Positions 1 to 12,606 are shown, counted from the first letter of the stretch. The stretch: 64,000 nt of DNA from Pomphorhynchus laevis (GCA_012934845.2 WNNJ02003646.1:1-64000); one strand, 5' to 3'. Notes: generated by a model from the letters alone, not told the origin. Numbers and translations: made by a program.

Positions 1-200
1 TAAAATATAAATATCATTGGAAATTTAATTTGAATGCATCTGTGAGCTGAAATTCTTCTGGTTGTGAGACGATATTATCTTCACAGGTATTGTTCCTATT
101 CTTGATACAGCAGAACACTATTAATCTACCTAAGTGAGTATCATCAGCTGCTGACCCTTTTTTCCCATTTCTGACCCATTTCACGTTTAGACTCTTATCT

Positions 201-247
201 GCTTACTCACACGTCAGTGTACGGAGTACACTGGCGTGTGAGCAAGC
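201..247. repeat. 47-nt near-perfect hairpin
   Basis: Two 22-nt arms (201-222 and 226-247) pair around a 3-nt loop with only two non-Watson-Crick positions. The arm core reads ctcacacg..cagtgtac. It stands out for its GC content in an AT-rich stretch. It could be a miRNA-like fold or a footprint of an inverted-repeat element. No gene is seen next to it. Confidence 0.6.
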
Positions 248-317
248 TGCCAAATGTAAATGAAAATACTAGTAAAATTGTTATAAACTTTGAAGATCGT
301 CTTTTCTAATTTCTAAC

Positions 318-600
318 TTATAAAAACCCCGCTTATATGTTAGGTCGAGGAGCAGTGGCCAAAACCTGATAACATAGCAGTTCCTCCTAATGATATCTAA
401 TCCTTATTCTTATTCTTATTCTAAAATGAGTTCTAAAAAATTATTTAATCTAAAAATTTCTTATTCTTATTATTATTCTGTTATTTATTATTCAATTCAT
501 AAAAATTGATTTTCATTGGCATTACAATTTTTTATGTCGACATCAGTCTTTATTTCTGAATAACGTTTTATTATTTATAAATATTTATAATATTTTAATT
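318..600 (+). mobile_element. Naiad (PLE) 3' tail fragment
   Basis: This piece matches the 3' region of the Naiad copy at 57.8 kb. It has the second strand of the pseudoknot (aacatagcag at about 372), the flanking aaacctgat and ttcctcctaatga, and then the tail ending in caattcataaaaattg. The upstream half is diverged and no coding part is attached. A roughly 35-bp stretch at 534-569 (atgtcgacatca...) recurs at 904-939. Confidence 0.6.
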
Positions 601-3600
601 AATAAATTTTAATTATCATTATTTTTTCTTTCAACACAGTTAGATGATGTGATAATAAAAGTCTCTGTGGTTTATAATAGCGATATTTTGAAATATTTTA
701 TAAGGCTATTTAAATTGAACTAAATTAAAGCTATTTTTATTAAACTTTTAGTTTAAGTGCAGGAAAAGCGCAATTTTAATTTATAAATAAACAATTGGCT
801 TTTAAAAGACCATTTCATTAGGTCAATGTTTTATTGAAAATGTTAATGTACATTAGTATTAGAAAAAGTCAGTTTTTGTATATCTATTAAAGACTTCAAG
901 CATATGTCGACATCATTCTTTATTTCTGAATAACGTTTTGTATCATATCATAATATGTTAGGTAATAGTTAAAGTGTTTGCAAATATTAACTTTTGTTCA
1001 AACTATGTAGACACAAAGCATTAATTGCATAATTTGTGCATCAATACAAATATATTGAGCATTAATTTATTGCACAATATATGAGTTTTGTAGCAAAACT
1101 TTTTACTTTAAGCTGACAGAAAAGAGACGATTTTCTGTTAACGAATCATTAATGTAATGACTGATTGATACAGAATACTCACTATTGAGATAATAATTAA
1201 AAGCTGTTCATAACAGATAACCAAATACAGCTGATAGTCATCTTGGGACAATGAATTCATTAAAGGTGAACTTTATTTCGATCAACTACATTTAATCTTC
1301 TTTATTGTGGACAATTTTAATTTCAACATACAAATAAAATTTTATATTATATCTGCGGTTCTAATCGATTAAATTAATAAAATGTATATTTTAATCGAAA
1401 AACACGTAATTCTAATTTTTTAGATCAATTTTATTGTCGCTTAAAAATATTATTTTACTAAATTAAAGAAAAAATAAAATCAAATTAAGATAAGCATTTA
1501 GATAATCCTATAATTTTAAATTGATCCACATATTGGATCTCTTTTCAAAGTTCTCTATAACATTCATGTGTAAGTGCATTCAAAATCAGTATAATTTAAA
1601 ATCATTTTATTAAATTATGACATAATCATTAAATTATTTCTTTGTTATTTAATAAATCATTACATTGATTAGTAATTTAACTAATTAAAAAATATTTTTA
1701 TAAAGTATTTGTTGTTAATATTAAACTATTTAGTTAAACTATTATAGTTACACTATTAAACTATTGAACTAAATTAAGCTATTTTATTAAGCTATTAAGT
1801 TATTAAACTATTATATTTACACTATTAAACTATTAAACTAAATTAAAGCTATTTTTATTAAACTATTTTAATTAACAAATTCAAACAATTAATCTTTTTA
1901 TAATATTAATTGATTTAAATATAAGAATATTTAATTTCTCTATAAATTTATCATGTATTTAATATCTCGCTAACTGCTGCTTTGATTAATTAATAATTAT
2001 CAATTAAATTGTATAATTGTATTAATTATAAATTTAACATTAATTAAACAAAAATCATCAGAAATTAATTAATTATTATCAATTAATTGTATAATTGTAT
2101 TAATTATTTAATACAGCAATTATTAAATATTATTAAATATTACATTATTATTAAATATTAGTCTTTTAAAGCAGAATAAACAAACATTAATTCATTTTCT
2201 ACTTCGTTAGTCGTAAGAAGAAACCTGAAACGTGTTCTATGAGCAAATTGTGTCTTTGAAATATGTTTGTTGCTTATTTACAAATTTGCCCGCTCCAAAA
2301 TTTCAAATTTATAAATTTACCTGCGTTAAAAATAAAACTATTTAAAATTACAATCGCACTCAACAACTTCATATTATAGTTCTGTGCTAAAAATAAATGA
2401 TTATTATTTGATGAATACCATCTGAACAAATTGTATGTTTATTTTCAGGTGATTTAGCTAGAAGAAACTAGCGAAATATAAAAATAAATATACGCTTTAA
2501 TTAATAAATAAAGACCAAATCAAATAAATAAAGACCAAATCATTCACAAATTGATTTAATTTAATTTTAGCGATTAAATTATCATTTGATGAACATCATA
2601 CGAACAATTTGTATGAAAAAATAAAAGATAAAAGAAATATATTGGATTTCAATTTCTATTCCAGAAATTATTATTTCTGGAATAGTAGTTTGATAAAAAT
2701 TAATATCTGACAGCAAAATACCTGATATTATAAATATTGTTTTGTATAATGAAGAATACCAATAATATTGATATATTAAATGATATATCAAATCATTTAC
2801 AAATTAATGTAATTTATCCATAAATTGATGTCATTCAGCCATAAATTTATGTCATTTATGTAACAAATATAAATATTTACTTTAACAAATAACAATTATT
2901 TAGAGGTATCATGCTAACGACCGCTTTGATTCAATTATAATACAGGCATCACTCTTCTTATATTCTATAATTCTCAAGTGATGTGGTTCATCGCTCTAAT
3001 TCTAGCGAAATGGTGCGCTATTAATTCAAATGCTAACATTGCATTTGAATACTAATTATTATTTAAGTTTTTTCACTGATTGAGTGCAATGTCTAAAAAA
3101 TAGATTAGATTTTGTCTATTGATTATTCCATTTAAATTATCGAATGTGATTTATGCTGCAACATAAAATCAAATACTCATTAATATTTGAATATGTCTTT
3201 TGTTAAATTTAATGCATCATTCCTTTTGATTCCTTCGAGAGATCCGTCAAGTGGTTTTTGCTGACAATTGATTGCGTATCAAACAGATATATTTCATTAC
3301 TCTACATTTTGACTAACACTGATGCAATGATTTTACACAGAGAGAACGTTATAAATTGCTAATCAAAGTTTACATCCAAAATTTAATTTTACATTGCCGC
3401 TTTTACTCTTTCCAATACAAAAGTTTATTCGTTGACCATCGTCTTTAAGATACTCTTTATGCAGATCCAAAAGCCAACGTTATCACTTAAATATCAAATC
3501 TCTTTATTAATCACATAAACTCATGATATATTTTTCTACGTTAAAGCCTACTTGTGGGGACCTTCTTAATCTACATTTATAGCTGTTCATAAAACATGGC

Positions 3601-3980
3601 TGTGGCTGTTCACACGTAAATACAAAGTTCCTGAATTTTTCTTAACACAATCTGTTATCAACAAATAAATGTATTATGACACATTCTGAATGTGTTATAG
3701 TTATCTCGATGTCAATTTCAACTGTTCTTTGGTGAAAAATTATAAATGAATGAATTAACTCTCTAATGTTTTTATTGCAACTTTTAAAAGGAACTAAACA
3801 CTGAATAGACCATAAAATACTTTGTAGTGGATTATACATAAAGAGATCATTTTTTCGAAAGCATCCAAAATTTATTTCCACTTTTATAATTGATTACTAA
3901 TATGAATTAGTTAACTAATAAACATTTAAATGTATTTTCACCACAAAACAATCTTGCAAACATTATTAAACTAATAATGT
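600..3980. other. AT-rich non-coding stretch
   Basis: I see no gene here. Short open frames at 2582-2791 and 3642-3881 are low-complexity and look like chance. There is degenerate tandem sequence built on tattaaacta at about 1690-1870 and repeated aattaattatcaattaa at 1980-2110. No transposon coding sequence was recognised. Confidence 0.6.
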
Positions 3981-3999
3981 AAGCCAGACGCGAAAGAAT

Positions 4000-4035
4000 G
4001 ACGAATGCCGTTTCGTCATCACAATGACTCATCAG
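4000..4035 (-). ncRNA. Hammerhead ribozyme core, copy 1
   Basis: On the minus strand the order is CTGATGA, stem II GTCAT/ATGAC with a 4-nt loop, GAAA, a short stem III (ACG/CGT, 5-nt loop) and the cleavage triplet GTC. All core nucleotides of the family are present. Stem I is not obvious next to the core, as is reported for the minimal hammerheads of PLEs, which may act as dimers. Confidence 0.75.
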
Positions 4036-4211
4036 TGCCAGATTCCTCCCACTACTGGATGCAGTGGAGGACTGGCAGACGCAATCAATGAATCAATGTG
4101 AATGATGTACTACTACTGGATGCCGGTCCTCCTTTGCATCCAGTAGTATGACTGGCACCCACTACTAGATGGCAGTCCTCCACTGCATCCAGTAGTGGGA
4201 GGGATCTGGCA

Positions 4212-4247
4212 CTGATGAGTCATTGTGATGACGAAACGACATTCGTC
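4212..4247 (+). ncRNA. Hammerhead ribozyme core, copy 2
   Basis: CTGATGA occupies 4212-4218. Stem II pairs 4219-4223 with 4228-4232 around loop TGTG. GAAA is at 4233-4236. Stem III pairs 4236-4238 with 4244-4246, and the predicted cleavage follows C4247. The core is canonical. The flanks match copy 1 on the other strand. Stem I partners were not found locally. Confidence 0.78.
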
Positions 4248-4525
4248 ATTCTTTCGCGTCTGGCTTACATGTTTTACAAGAAATTCACGCGGAATGGTCT
4301 CACTCTCCTTAAATTTATGATAAAAGTTAGCCGATATTAAAGAGACCTGCGCTGTCATTTGTCAGTGCTCTTGCTAATGATCCTTTTTGGTGAAGCTGCA
4401 GTACTGATTTAGTACTCTATGATGATGCTACTAGAAAATTTTCTAGTGCATCATTCACATTTATTCATTCATTGATTGCCGACTGCCAGTCCTCCTCTGC
4501 ATCCAGTAGTGCGAGGGATCTGGCA

Positions 4526-4561
4526 CTGATGAGTCATTGTGATGACGAAACGGCATTCGTC
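4526..4561 (+). ncRNA. Hammerhead ribozyme core, copy 3
   Basis: The core and stem II are the same as in copy 2. Similarity to copies 1 and 2 runs from about 4475 and stops exactly after the GTC triplet at 4561, the predicted self-cleavage point. The next bases (tgactac) differ from those in the other copies (attcttt). A 13-bp hairpin follows at 4581-4610. Confidence 0.78.
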
Positions 4562-4639
4562 TGACTACTTTGCTATTCTGAGCAAAGTCAGAATACGTTC
4601 TGACTTTGCTGCTAAGATTCGTAAATAACACATCTCGAA

Positions 4640-5180
4640 ATACTATTTTGTAACATCTCACATGATCTTTCTATTCACAAACGTGCCATTAACGGAAGCA
4701 ACTTGGAATCAACACTGATCTGCAGAATGTACGTCATCTGTCTTATCGCATGACAAATGTAGTGGTGCACTAAGAAAAACGCTTTCACTTTTAAGAATAG
4801 AATACTTGATCAAGTCGATGGAGTGACCATTGCTCACTACTCGGACCAAACCTGTCCAATTTTAACATGAGGCACTGGGAAGAAACAATTTTTCAAATAA
4901 TTCATACTTAGTTAAATAATGGAGATACTCAAACGACTTATGATGTTACCTGACACTTCATTCTCATATGGCATTCTACATACATTGAACGTATACGATC
5001 CAACAATACAATGATGTCTTACGCCTGAAGAATCATCTCAATCCATCTCGTTCTTGGACGTAAATATTACGAAACAAAATACCGTAATATTTATTAGCCT
5101 TTAAAATAGGTATGGGGTAGTGGAAAATGTGTTACAGGTTTTACGACAAAAAGAATATCAGGAATGGGCTCTAAAGAAGG
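4640..5180 (+). pseudogene. Canonical Penelope-like RT remnant
   Basis: Translation of 4662-4710 gives MIFLFTNVPLTEA, matching the FTNVP signature of PLE reverse transcriptases. In a different frame, 4973-5080 gives LNVYDPTIQ, then PEESSQSISFLDVNIT, which matches the PLE segment just before the thumb. Between them the sequence is shifted and interrupted. No GIY-YIG domain is seen. The three hammerhead cores just upstream fit a canonical PLE rather than the Naiads found elsewhere in the window. Confidence 0.5.
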
Positions 5181-5223
5181 TTATGTACTAATCCTAAGTG
5201 GACATACTCAGAAGTTACTCTTC

Positions 5224-5526
5224 CTCTATTACTCTTAATAATATTATTTCATGAAGAAAATTTGGTAATTTGATTACGTCGAAAATTTCGTCTAGAGTTT
5301 TCTCAAATAATTCTATATCTTTCATATTAATCTTTAACCTTTGTATTCACGATAGTTTGTCAGCCTTCTTAATCATTATATGTTGATATAGTTGATGATC
5401 GTATTCATCTTTGTTTCTATCAGAACTAATACCTCTTTTGTAAAATTCAAGAATTATATTTTGTAGATCTTTAGCACAAGGAGTCAATAAATGATTAGAT
5501 GCAGTAATAAATCGTTTATTTGATTA
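5224..5526 (-). pseudogene. Unidentified coding-like segment
   Basis: About 100 codons on the minus strand read as ordinary protein (KRFITASNHLLTPCAKDLQ near the start, KLPNFLHEIILLRVIEEE at the end), with one TGA in the middle near 5330. The amino-acid make-up is not that of random AT-rich DNA. I do not recognise the family. It may be a host exon, or an old element gene. Confidence 0.3.
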
Positions 5527-5529
5527 TAG

Positions 5530-6090
5530 GGTAGCATAGACGAATTTAAGCTCCTATGTTTATTAATACGTATTGACTTCAAAACGATACCATGACATTT
5601 GCAATAAAGCAAACAAATTGAGGTGTGCTCTTACTTTCGACGTCTGCTTATTTAATCGGCCACTCCTACGTGTACATTAGAAATATTTGATTGTTGAATA
5701 AGATTATCGTCGCCGGGACCCTCAGTGGAGTACATTTGCATATTTGAGTTTTCGATTTACATCGGCAAACAAAGCAAAGATTTATATTTGTGTATAAGAA
5801 GCTTCGCCCTTTATTGGGCTTTTTCCATCTACAATATATATGGGGACACGCATCAAATGTTAAATCATGTCAAATGTATAAAAGAATTGCCTATCAGGGT
5901 ATCCAATTTGTATTTCATATGTCAATCAACTGTTTTGCAAACACCACGTAATTAAATTAATTATTTGTGCGTTGAGTGTACTGTTATTCAGTGGTTCACA
6001 ATTGCATCGAGTTGAATAAGTAAACTTTATAAATCAGATCGTCCATTGTTTAATAGACGATCTGATTTTTTAATAAGTACACTTTTTTTA
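5530..6090. other. Intergenic, with a 12-bp hairpin
   Basis: A 76-codon open frame at 5725-5955 starts with GTG and has no recognisable domain, so I do not call it a gene. A hairpin at about 6032-6067 has 12-bp arms (aatcagatcgtc/gacgatctgatt). Nothing else is seen. Confidence 0.4.
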
Positions 6091-6129
6091 TTACTCATTG
6101 AAATATCAGATTCATAACGTATTGTACCT

Positions 6130-7320
6130 GGCATTCTTTGCAGATAACTATATATATGCCTGACGATGCCTGGTCTAGCATCTTGAGGAATTGTGGTGTC
6201 TTTATAGTTATCACAAAAGCAGTCGAAACGTACCCTAACAACTTCATCCGACTGACAATGACTGCTGGGTGGTTAGGAACGTCTCGCATTAGACTGATAG
6301 AGCTGATGATCAGTTATTTAGCAGCAAAAATTGATTAAAAATCAATCGTAGCCAGTTTTGGCTCCTGGACCACAGTTTCAAGCGATTTTTCGCTATATAT
6401 AATTATCGTAAGTAGAAAAAAATAGCAAATAATATATATAATTATAATAAAATATAATATATATAATTATATATATTTTAACGACTTTCATTAAGCATGT
6501 TACTTCTAGACGACCAATGAGTACCCGGCAACACTCATCAATAGAATGATGTATCACTAGAGTGCAGCGATAATTCAGCCACAACCTCTGTCTAGTGTTT
6601 AAGGATGTCCGCACAGCAATTCGATCTTGTTAAGAGCGTAAGCCTCAGACAATTAAGCAAAGTGTCGGAAACGCCTTTATTCACAATGTCACACAGGCAA
6701 CCGAAACGACCAGTGTGTACTTCATTCTACTGATGAGTGCTGCCGGGTACTTATTGGTGGTCTGGAAGTGACATGGTAACTTTAGTCGTGAATCAAAGTC
6801 CAGTCTAACCAGCAACACCATTTTGTATATATATAATAATAGTTAAAGATGTGGTGAGTAGACTACGGTCCAGGATTTCTTTGGAAATACGGCATTTATA
6901 CAAAATGGTGTTGCTTTTTAGACTGGACATTGATACACGACTTTCAGTCACCATGCAACTTTTAGACGACCAATGAGTACCCGGCAACACTCATCAGTAG
7001 AATGAGGTACACACTGGTCGTTTCGGTTGACTGTGTGACATTGTGAATAAAGGCGTTTCCGACACTTTGCTTAATTGTCCGAGGCTTACGCTCTTAACCA
7101 GATCGAATTGCTGTGTGAACCATCCTTAAGCACTAGACAGATGTTGTTGCTGAATTGTCGCTGCACTCGTTGGATCCTTAATGGATACGGTAGGTATAAT
7201 AATGGCCGTGCACGGATGTGCTGAGTGGACAACGGTGCATGATTTCTTTGGAAATACGGCATTTATACAAAATTGTTGCTTATTAGACTGGACTTTTTCA
7301 ACTATCAAATTGAAAATGTT
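6130..7320. repeat. Roughly 380-bp repeat family, complex inverted cluster
   Basis: One family occurs here in several orientations. A diverged piece lies at 6138-6340, a forward piece at about 6560-6830, and reverse pieces at 6480-6555 and 6890-7320. Shared landmarks are aaacgcctttattcacaatg, ctactgatgagtg, the ggatccttaatgga segment and ggaaatacggcatttatac. The same unit is repeated in tandem at 43.2-43.9 kb, which sets the unit at about 380 bp. No conserved ORF was found. Head-to-head copies make a long hairpin around 6830-6890. Confidence 0.65.
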
Positions 7321-7760
7321 GTCGCTATCATTTTTGTCTTTATTAAGGCTGACAAAATTCATCCCTAATTATCATTCTTACTTCTCGGAATTGTCGATTT
7401 ATGACTTTAGCCTTGTTCCAAGTTCGACAAATTCTGTTGCTAGTTGTTGCAAGCATACCTCGAGTAAACTCGTATTTGAGCATTTTTTCGTCGCTTTATT
7501 TTAGATATATTCCATTGCCTCATTTCGGATATATAACTTATCCTATTATCTATGCTAAACTCGCATATAGAAATATTTTTAAGGATGCACAAAATAATTG
7601 GAAAATTATCATCTGTATCGAAATTCTTTTGCTTTAAATTCAAAATAATATCTTTTTAGCGAACATTATTTTTAAGGACACATTGGAGGTAACCTTGCAA
7701 TTGTTTATATAATAATAAATTATAAAAGATATTGTAAGATACTAAATCAAGATTAGCATC
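7320..7760. other. No gene recognised
   Basis: Overlapping open frames at 7181-7643 are in part translations of the 380-bp repeat and in part AT-rich sequence. None resembles a known protein. Confidence 0.4.
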
Positions 7761-7990
7761 ACGAGAATTTCAAAACGCCATCTCCGAGCGGTATAATTTA
7801 CAGACAAAGTAATTTTCGAGAAAATGTTCTTGGGTGATGAAGCTTCAATTTATCATTTGTTATCCTGTAAAGCCGGTAGTGAGATAATCATTTGTCATAA
7901 CATTGTGCGTGATACGATCGCTAAGGAACTGACTGAAACATGTAAGGAAGTCATAATCGAACCCGAACTACAAGTATTTTTGAAATAAAA
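7761..7990 (+). pseudogene. RLE-type LINE, zinc-knuckle fragment
   Basis: Translation gives REFQNAISERYN, then with one stop and one frame change YHLLSCKAGSE and IVRDTIAKELTE, ending EVIIEPELQVFLK. These line up in order with REFHDALAARYN, SHALSCRKGA, EIRDILATTLND and VAVEPELQQ of the element at 23.2-24.3 kb. It is a 5'- and 3'-truncated copy from the same family. It ends next to a Naiad tail fragment at 7995. Confidence 0.65.
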
Positions 7991-7994
7991 CACT

Positions 7995-8075
7995 CAAGTT
8001 AATTTTATAGTTTATTTTACAACGCCCCTGTTTCTCGACCCAACATAGCAGCTAGGCTAAATACACAGATCATTT
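7995..8075 (-). mobile_element. Naiad pseudoknot-region fragment
   Basis: On the minus strand, agctgctatgttgggtcgag then aggggcg matches the first stem strands and the linker of the Naiad 3' pseudoknot. The second P2 strand is missing, so this copy is truncated. Confidence 0.5.
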
Positions 8076-9230
8076 TGTATGCTATGCGGTCACATATTTT
8101 ATCATTTGTCCACGCGTAAATTTAGAATAGTTTTACCTCGTAATCAACCCATCAGTTGGTCTGATAGAGTAAAATTAGACATTGACCCGGCTATTCATAT
8201 GAGATATTTAAATATGATTTGAAAGGTTGTATAAATAACTCAGTCTTTTAATAAAGTCATGATCTTTTCTGTGGTGGTTGCTATTAGCTACAAAAGGAAA
8301 CTAATGCTCGTTTATACATCTTTACATCAGCAACATAAAGCATTGTAAGAATCTCGATTAGATTAATTTCATCATGTAATTTAGTCTCAAATTATGTTAT
8401 TGTTGTAATATTTTCACAGATTTCAGCATTTCTCTATGTGCTGTCACATTTCAAAATTAGCAAAGGACATATTGAAATGTGTTAAATCGAGATAACCAAT
8501 CTACTTATGTCTTAGCCAATCATTCTATATGCCATCAGCTGAACATCAGCTGAAAACTGAACAATAAGAGCAAATTGGCATATCGATCTGCTAATATTTG
8601 TGCAGATACAAAATATCGTCAACAGAAACAAAGGACTAATTCGCTCTAAATACATTCAATGTTCATTCACTAAAATATTCATTGTCAATCAAACGTCAAT
8701 TTCATTAAATAGCTTAGTGAGAATTTCAATAAGATACATCAGTAGTAATTTTATAACCAAATAAATAAACGATCAATACAGAAGTGTTTAATGAAAAATA
8801 GAATAGGTATTTTTCTGAATGAATAATGCAATTATTCATTATTCTATTATAATATTCTATCCAATATTAGAATATAATATTCTATAATATTCTAAATATT
8901 TAATTTTAGAATATAATATTCTATTCAATATTTAATAGTATAATAGTAGCCCAATTACAGCTAACTTTTTATAAGTTTTTTAGAATAAAGTTTAAAGTTT
9001 TTTACATAGTTATTTGTTCATTACTCTGTAATTATTGTGATATTCGTAAAACGCGCGAGCGAAGTTGTAATCAATTAACTGTTATTCAGATAGCTACGTT
9101 ATCCATATAGCTAAGTTATTCAGATAGCTATTACCTCCAATTGCAGATAATAGTAGCCCAATTATAGCTTACTTATTTTTAATCTTTATAGAATATGAAT
9201 TTGTTCATAAATGTTTAAAAAATAAATCTA
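8076..9230. other. AT-rich non-coding stretch
   Basis: No gene or element was recognised. There are runs built on attctataatattcta at 8830-8940 and three copies of cagatagcta at about 9085-9135. Confidence 0.5.
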
Positions 9231-9234
9231 AATT

Positions 9235-9930
9235 ATATAAAGATATAAAACATGTTTCGATATATTGATGATATATGTGTATTCAACTCTAACAATTTTT
9301 ATTCAATAATAATTTTTATAATAATTATAACGCCTATCTAACAAAAATTAAACCATCAAGTAAATATAAATATATGGATAAAATTGAATTAATAGAATCC
9401 TTAAATATTTTGATAAATCAAAATTATTTTAAAGCAGGGACATCTATATTTAGACAAGTAAAAGGTGTTCCAGTGGGGGTAATAGTATCCCAATTATAGC
9501 TTACTTGTTTTAAAGCTTTATAGAATATGAATTTGTTCATAAATGTTTAAAAAATAAATCTAAACTATATAAAGATATGAAATATTTATATAAATATATA
9601 TTTAATAAGTCTATTTAAATTTTCGAATGAGCTATAAACTCCGTGTTAAGGACTTTGCTTGTTTAAAATTGCATGATAAACTCATAAATCTATCATACAA
9701 TCGTATGTATTTATATTCTGAAAATTTATTCCTTTTGTCTGTTCTAAAAATTCTTTTGTAGAATTAATACTGAAATAGTGTTTTATACCAGTATTAATTT
9801 CGATTACCTTGCAATATTTTTTAAAATGTGCTTTAATTACTTTAAATATTTTATTCATATAGACAGAAAGTGGTTTTAATGTACATTTAAAAGCACTGCA
9901 TTTGAATTTAGGTTTTAAAATAACCAATGT
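9235..9930. mobile_element. Naiad RT fragments in opposite orientations
   Basis: On the plus strand, 9250-9310 encodes FRYIDDICVFNSNNFYS (the catalytic DD box of the RT), followed by KYKYMDKIELIES and FRQVKGVP at 9355-9480, an order opposite to that in intact copies. On the minus strand, 9930-9640 encodes the earlier finger segment (KPLSVYMNK, KAHFKKYCKVIEI). The piece is scrambled and inverted. Such complex insertions are described for PLEs. Confidence 0.6.
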
Positions 9931-10430
9931 TGATCAAACGTTATATTTAAAATTAAAAAAGAATCAATTATATTTCATTAGTTTCTGCTATCATCATTAG
10001 ACAATACGTCACATCAATCGTATCAAAACATATTATCAAACAAATTAATACGCTTTGTTTTGAGCTTTAATATAATCATATAATGGTCGTCTTACCTGGT
10101 AATCGTATTACGTTTTCGATAAAAACGCAATTTATCGATGCACGAATTATTTTCTTTCAAACACAGTAAACTGAAGACGAAACATCATCAAAGCTAACTA
10201 CAATATTAAATTGTAAATACGTTAAATATTAAATTTAACTTTATATAAATATAAATCAGATCAGGTAATTGAGTTATGTATATTATATTATTTATAAATT
10301 CAAACTAATGATAAATAAAAATAAAAGAACAAAATAATAAATAATTAAATTATAAATATATAAATGATAAAATATATAATTATAATAATTATAATTATAT
10401 ATTAATTATTATATAATATTTTATATATTT
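9931..10430. other. AT-rich spacer
   Basis: No gene was found. Palindromic AT runs (ataattataattatat) are present at 10370-10430. Confidence 0.4.
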
Positions 10431-12571
10431 TATATGAAGCTAAAATTTAAAATTGAAATTTTAATAAAATCAATTTGGATGAATTGACTAATAAATAGCA
10501 GACGATGTATCATAATAAGGATTTTAGCTTATCAGGAGGAATTACTATGTTATTAGGTTTCGGCCCCTATTACTAAAAGATGGATAAATTATTTTATAAT
10601 AATAAATTATTATAATATCAATTTGGATGAATAAAATATAATATACGATGTATCATAATAAGGATTTGATGTAATCAAGAGGATTACATTTAATGGAGCA
10701 ATATAAATAATAAATTACAGCATTTATTTAGGTATAAAAATGCATTATTTACAAAAATTAAGAATAAAAAAGTTAAAAATAAAAATTGTATTTTTATTAA
10801 GTTTATTAAAATAAATATCATTTCAAAGGATTTTAGTACATCCCGGAATGTAACTCGTATTCGTAGATACAAATATTGTGACTCATACCAAATTTCCTAG
10901 TTCGATACAGTTGAAACAAATATATAATATAATGATGCCAAGAATCAGGTTAGCTAACGGAGTCTGTATTTTATAAATTAAAAATAATGCTAAATAATTA
11001 ATAATAAATAATAATTGTTTTATAAGATTCTATATAATTTAAATAAAGTTAAAATTAAAAATGAAAATCAATTTTTATGAATAAAATTATTATGCTAATA
11101 AATAATAGACCATGTATCAAAATAAAGCTTCGAGGTCAGTCTTTTAGATTATCTATAATACGATCAATGTCATTGATCGTATTTGATGTCATTGATCGAC
11201 ATTGCGATCAATGTCATTCGCTAATCAGTCAAAGGTATGCACATATATCATAGAATATATGTTATAAATAAATTGTTTAGGCAAATGTTTATTAAACATT
11301 CAATTTGTTCATTGAATGTTTATTTGTTTATTGTCAATTTGTTTATTTGTTTGTTGAATGTTTATTTAACATTCAACGTATATCATAAATGTATCAAAAC
11401 ATATATTTTTCATACCTTTATATAGCATATAATACAAGTATATTATTTATTATTTGTATAAAAAGATAAAAATTTGCCACTTAAGAGTTTAAATTTATTT
11501 TTAATATTATTGTGTTGATTTATATATTTTACTATTTTCTGCTTGATGTTATTTTTATAGTAACCTAGTTTAAAATATGTATCTATTAAATTATTTAAAT
11601 GATTTTGAAGAAAGGCAATATCGTTACTGTTGCAATTCTCAAATCAGATCAGATAAATGAGTATAAGTAATAAATAATAATTTTATAATTTTATATAACA
11701 TTTTATACCCTTTATCAAGTTAAAATTTAAAATTGAAATTTAAAATAAAAGTAAATTTTTATGAATTCAATATTAAATAATAGATGATGTAATAAATATT
11801 GACTAATAAATGATAGAAAATTTCGAATGCACTAATTCGATTCCCCCTTTTGCAACTTGAAATGAATAAGATCAGATAACTTAGTCTACGTATTTAATAT
11901 AATTATAAATTAAAAAATACTAAATCAAAATTCAATAATTAAATAGTAAATAAGTAAATATTTATAAATAATAAATAATTGTTATAAAATTTATAATTTA
12001 TATCAAGTAAAAATAAAAAAATGAAATTTAAAAAATTCAATTTTGATGAATTGACTAATAAATAACGGATGTTGCATCAAAATAAGAAATTAACAGTAAT
12101 CAGAAGGAACTGCTATGCTATCAGGTTTCGGCCCCTATTCCTGAAGCCAACATAGAAGCAGGGACAAATACATGATAATGATGTATTTCCATTTATGAAA
12201 TTTGATTATATTTATATCAAATTAAAATTTAGAATTAAAATTTAAAATAAAAATCAATTTTTATGAATTGACTAACAAATAACCGAAAATGTATCCGAGT
12301 AAGGATTAGAGGTGATCTGGAAGAACTGATGACCTCTAATAAGTATATTGGATATTATAATATTCATATATTAGAGCAGTATATTATAAGTAACAGTATA
12401 TTTTATTAGCGGTATGCTACAATATTAGAACACTTTCTAAGGCAAAATAAAAATAAAGTCAAACCGAAAATTATGTTTAAACTTTAAAATGAAAACTTTT
12501 GATGGATAATAAATAATATACTGTGTCATAATAAGAGATGACTCTAATAAATACATTGTTAGCATGTATTT

Positions 12572-12606
12572 GGCCCAGCTGATAATGTTGAATCAAGAGA
12601 TGGGTT
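12572..12606 (+). ncRNA. Naiad pseudoknot, copy with changed P1 pairs
   Basis: P1 here is ggccca (12572-12577) with tgggtt (12601-12606). Relative to the copy at 57.8 kb the sixth pair has changed from C-G to A-U on both sides, and the first two pairs are G-U. The upstream hairpin (aatacatt/atgtatt) is also kept. P2 is degraded. Confidence 0.5.

Larger units (their letters stand above)
3981..4275. repeat. Inverted pair of hammerhead-bearing PLE end sequences
   Basis: Two arms of roughly 100 bp face each other. The left arm (3981-4080) is the reverse complement of the right arm (about 4160-4275), including agccagacgcg and the sequence ccagtagtggga. Each arm carries a hammerhead core. A third, direct copy lies at 4475-4561. 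PLEs are known for pseudo-LTRs and for tandem or inverted insertions, and a PLE RT remnant follows at 4.65 kb, so I read these as PLE pseudo-LTR pieces. Confidence 0.6.

Noticed and set aside
6737-6770. Hammerhead in the 380-bp repeat (ctactgatgag)
   Set aside because: No GAAA follows at stem II distance in any of the copies.
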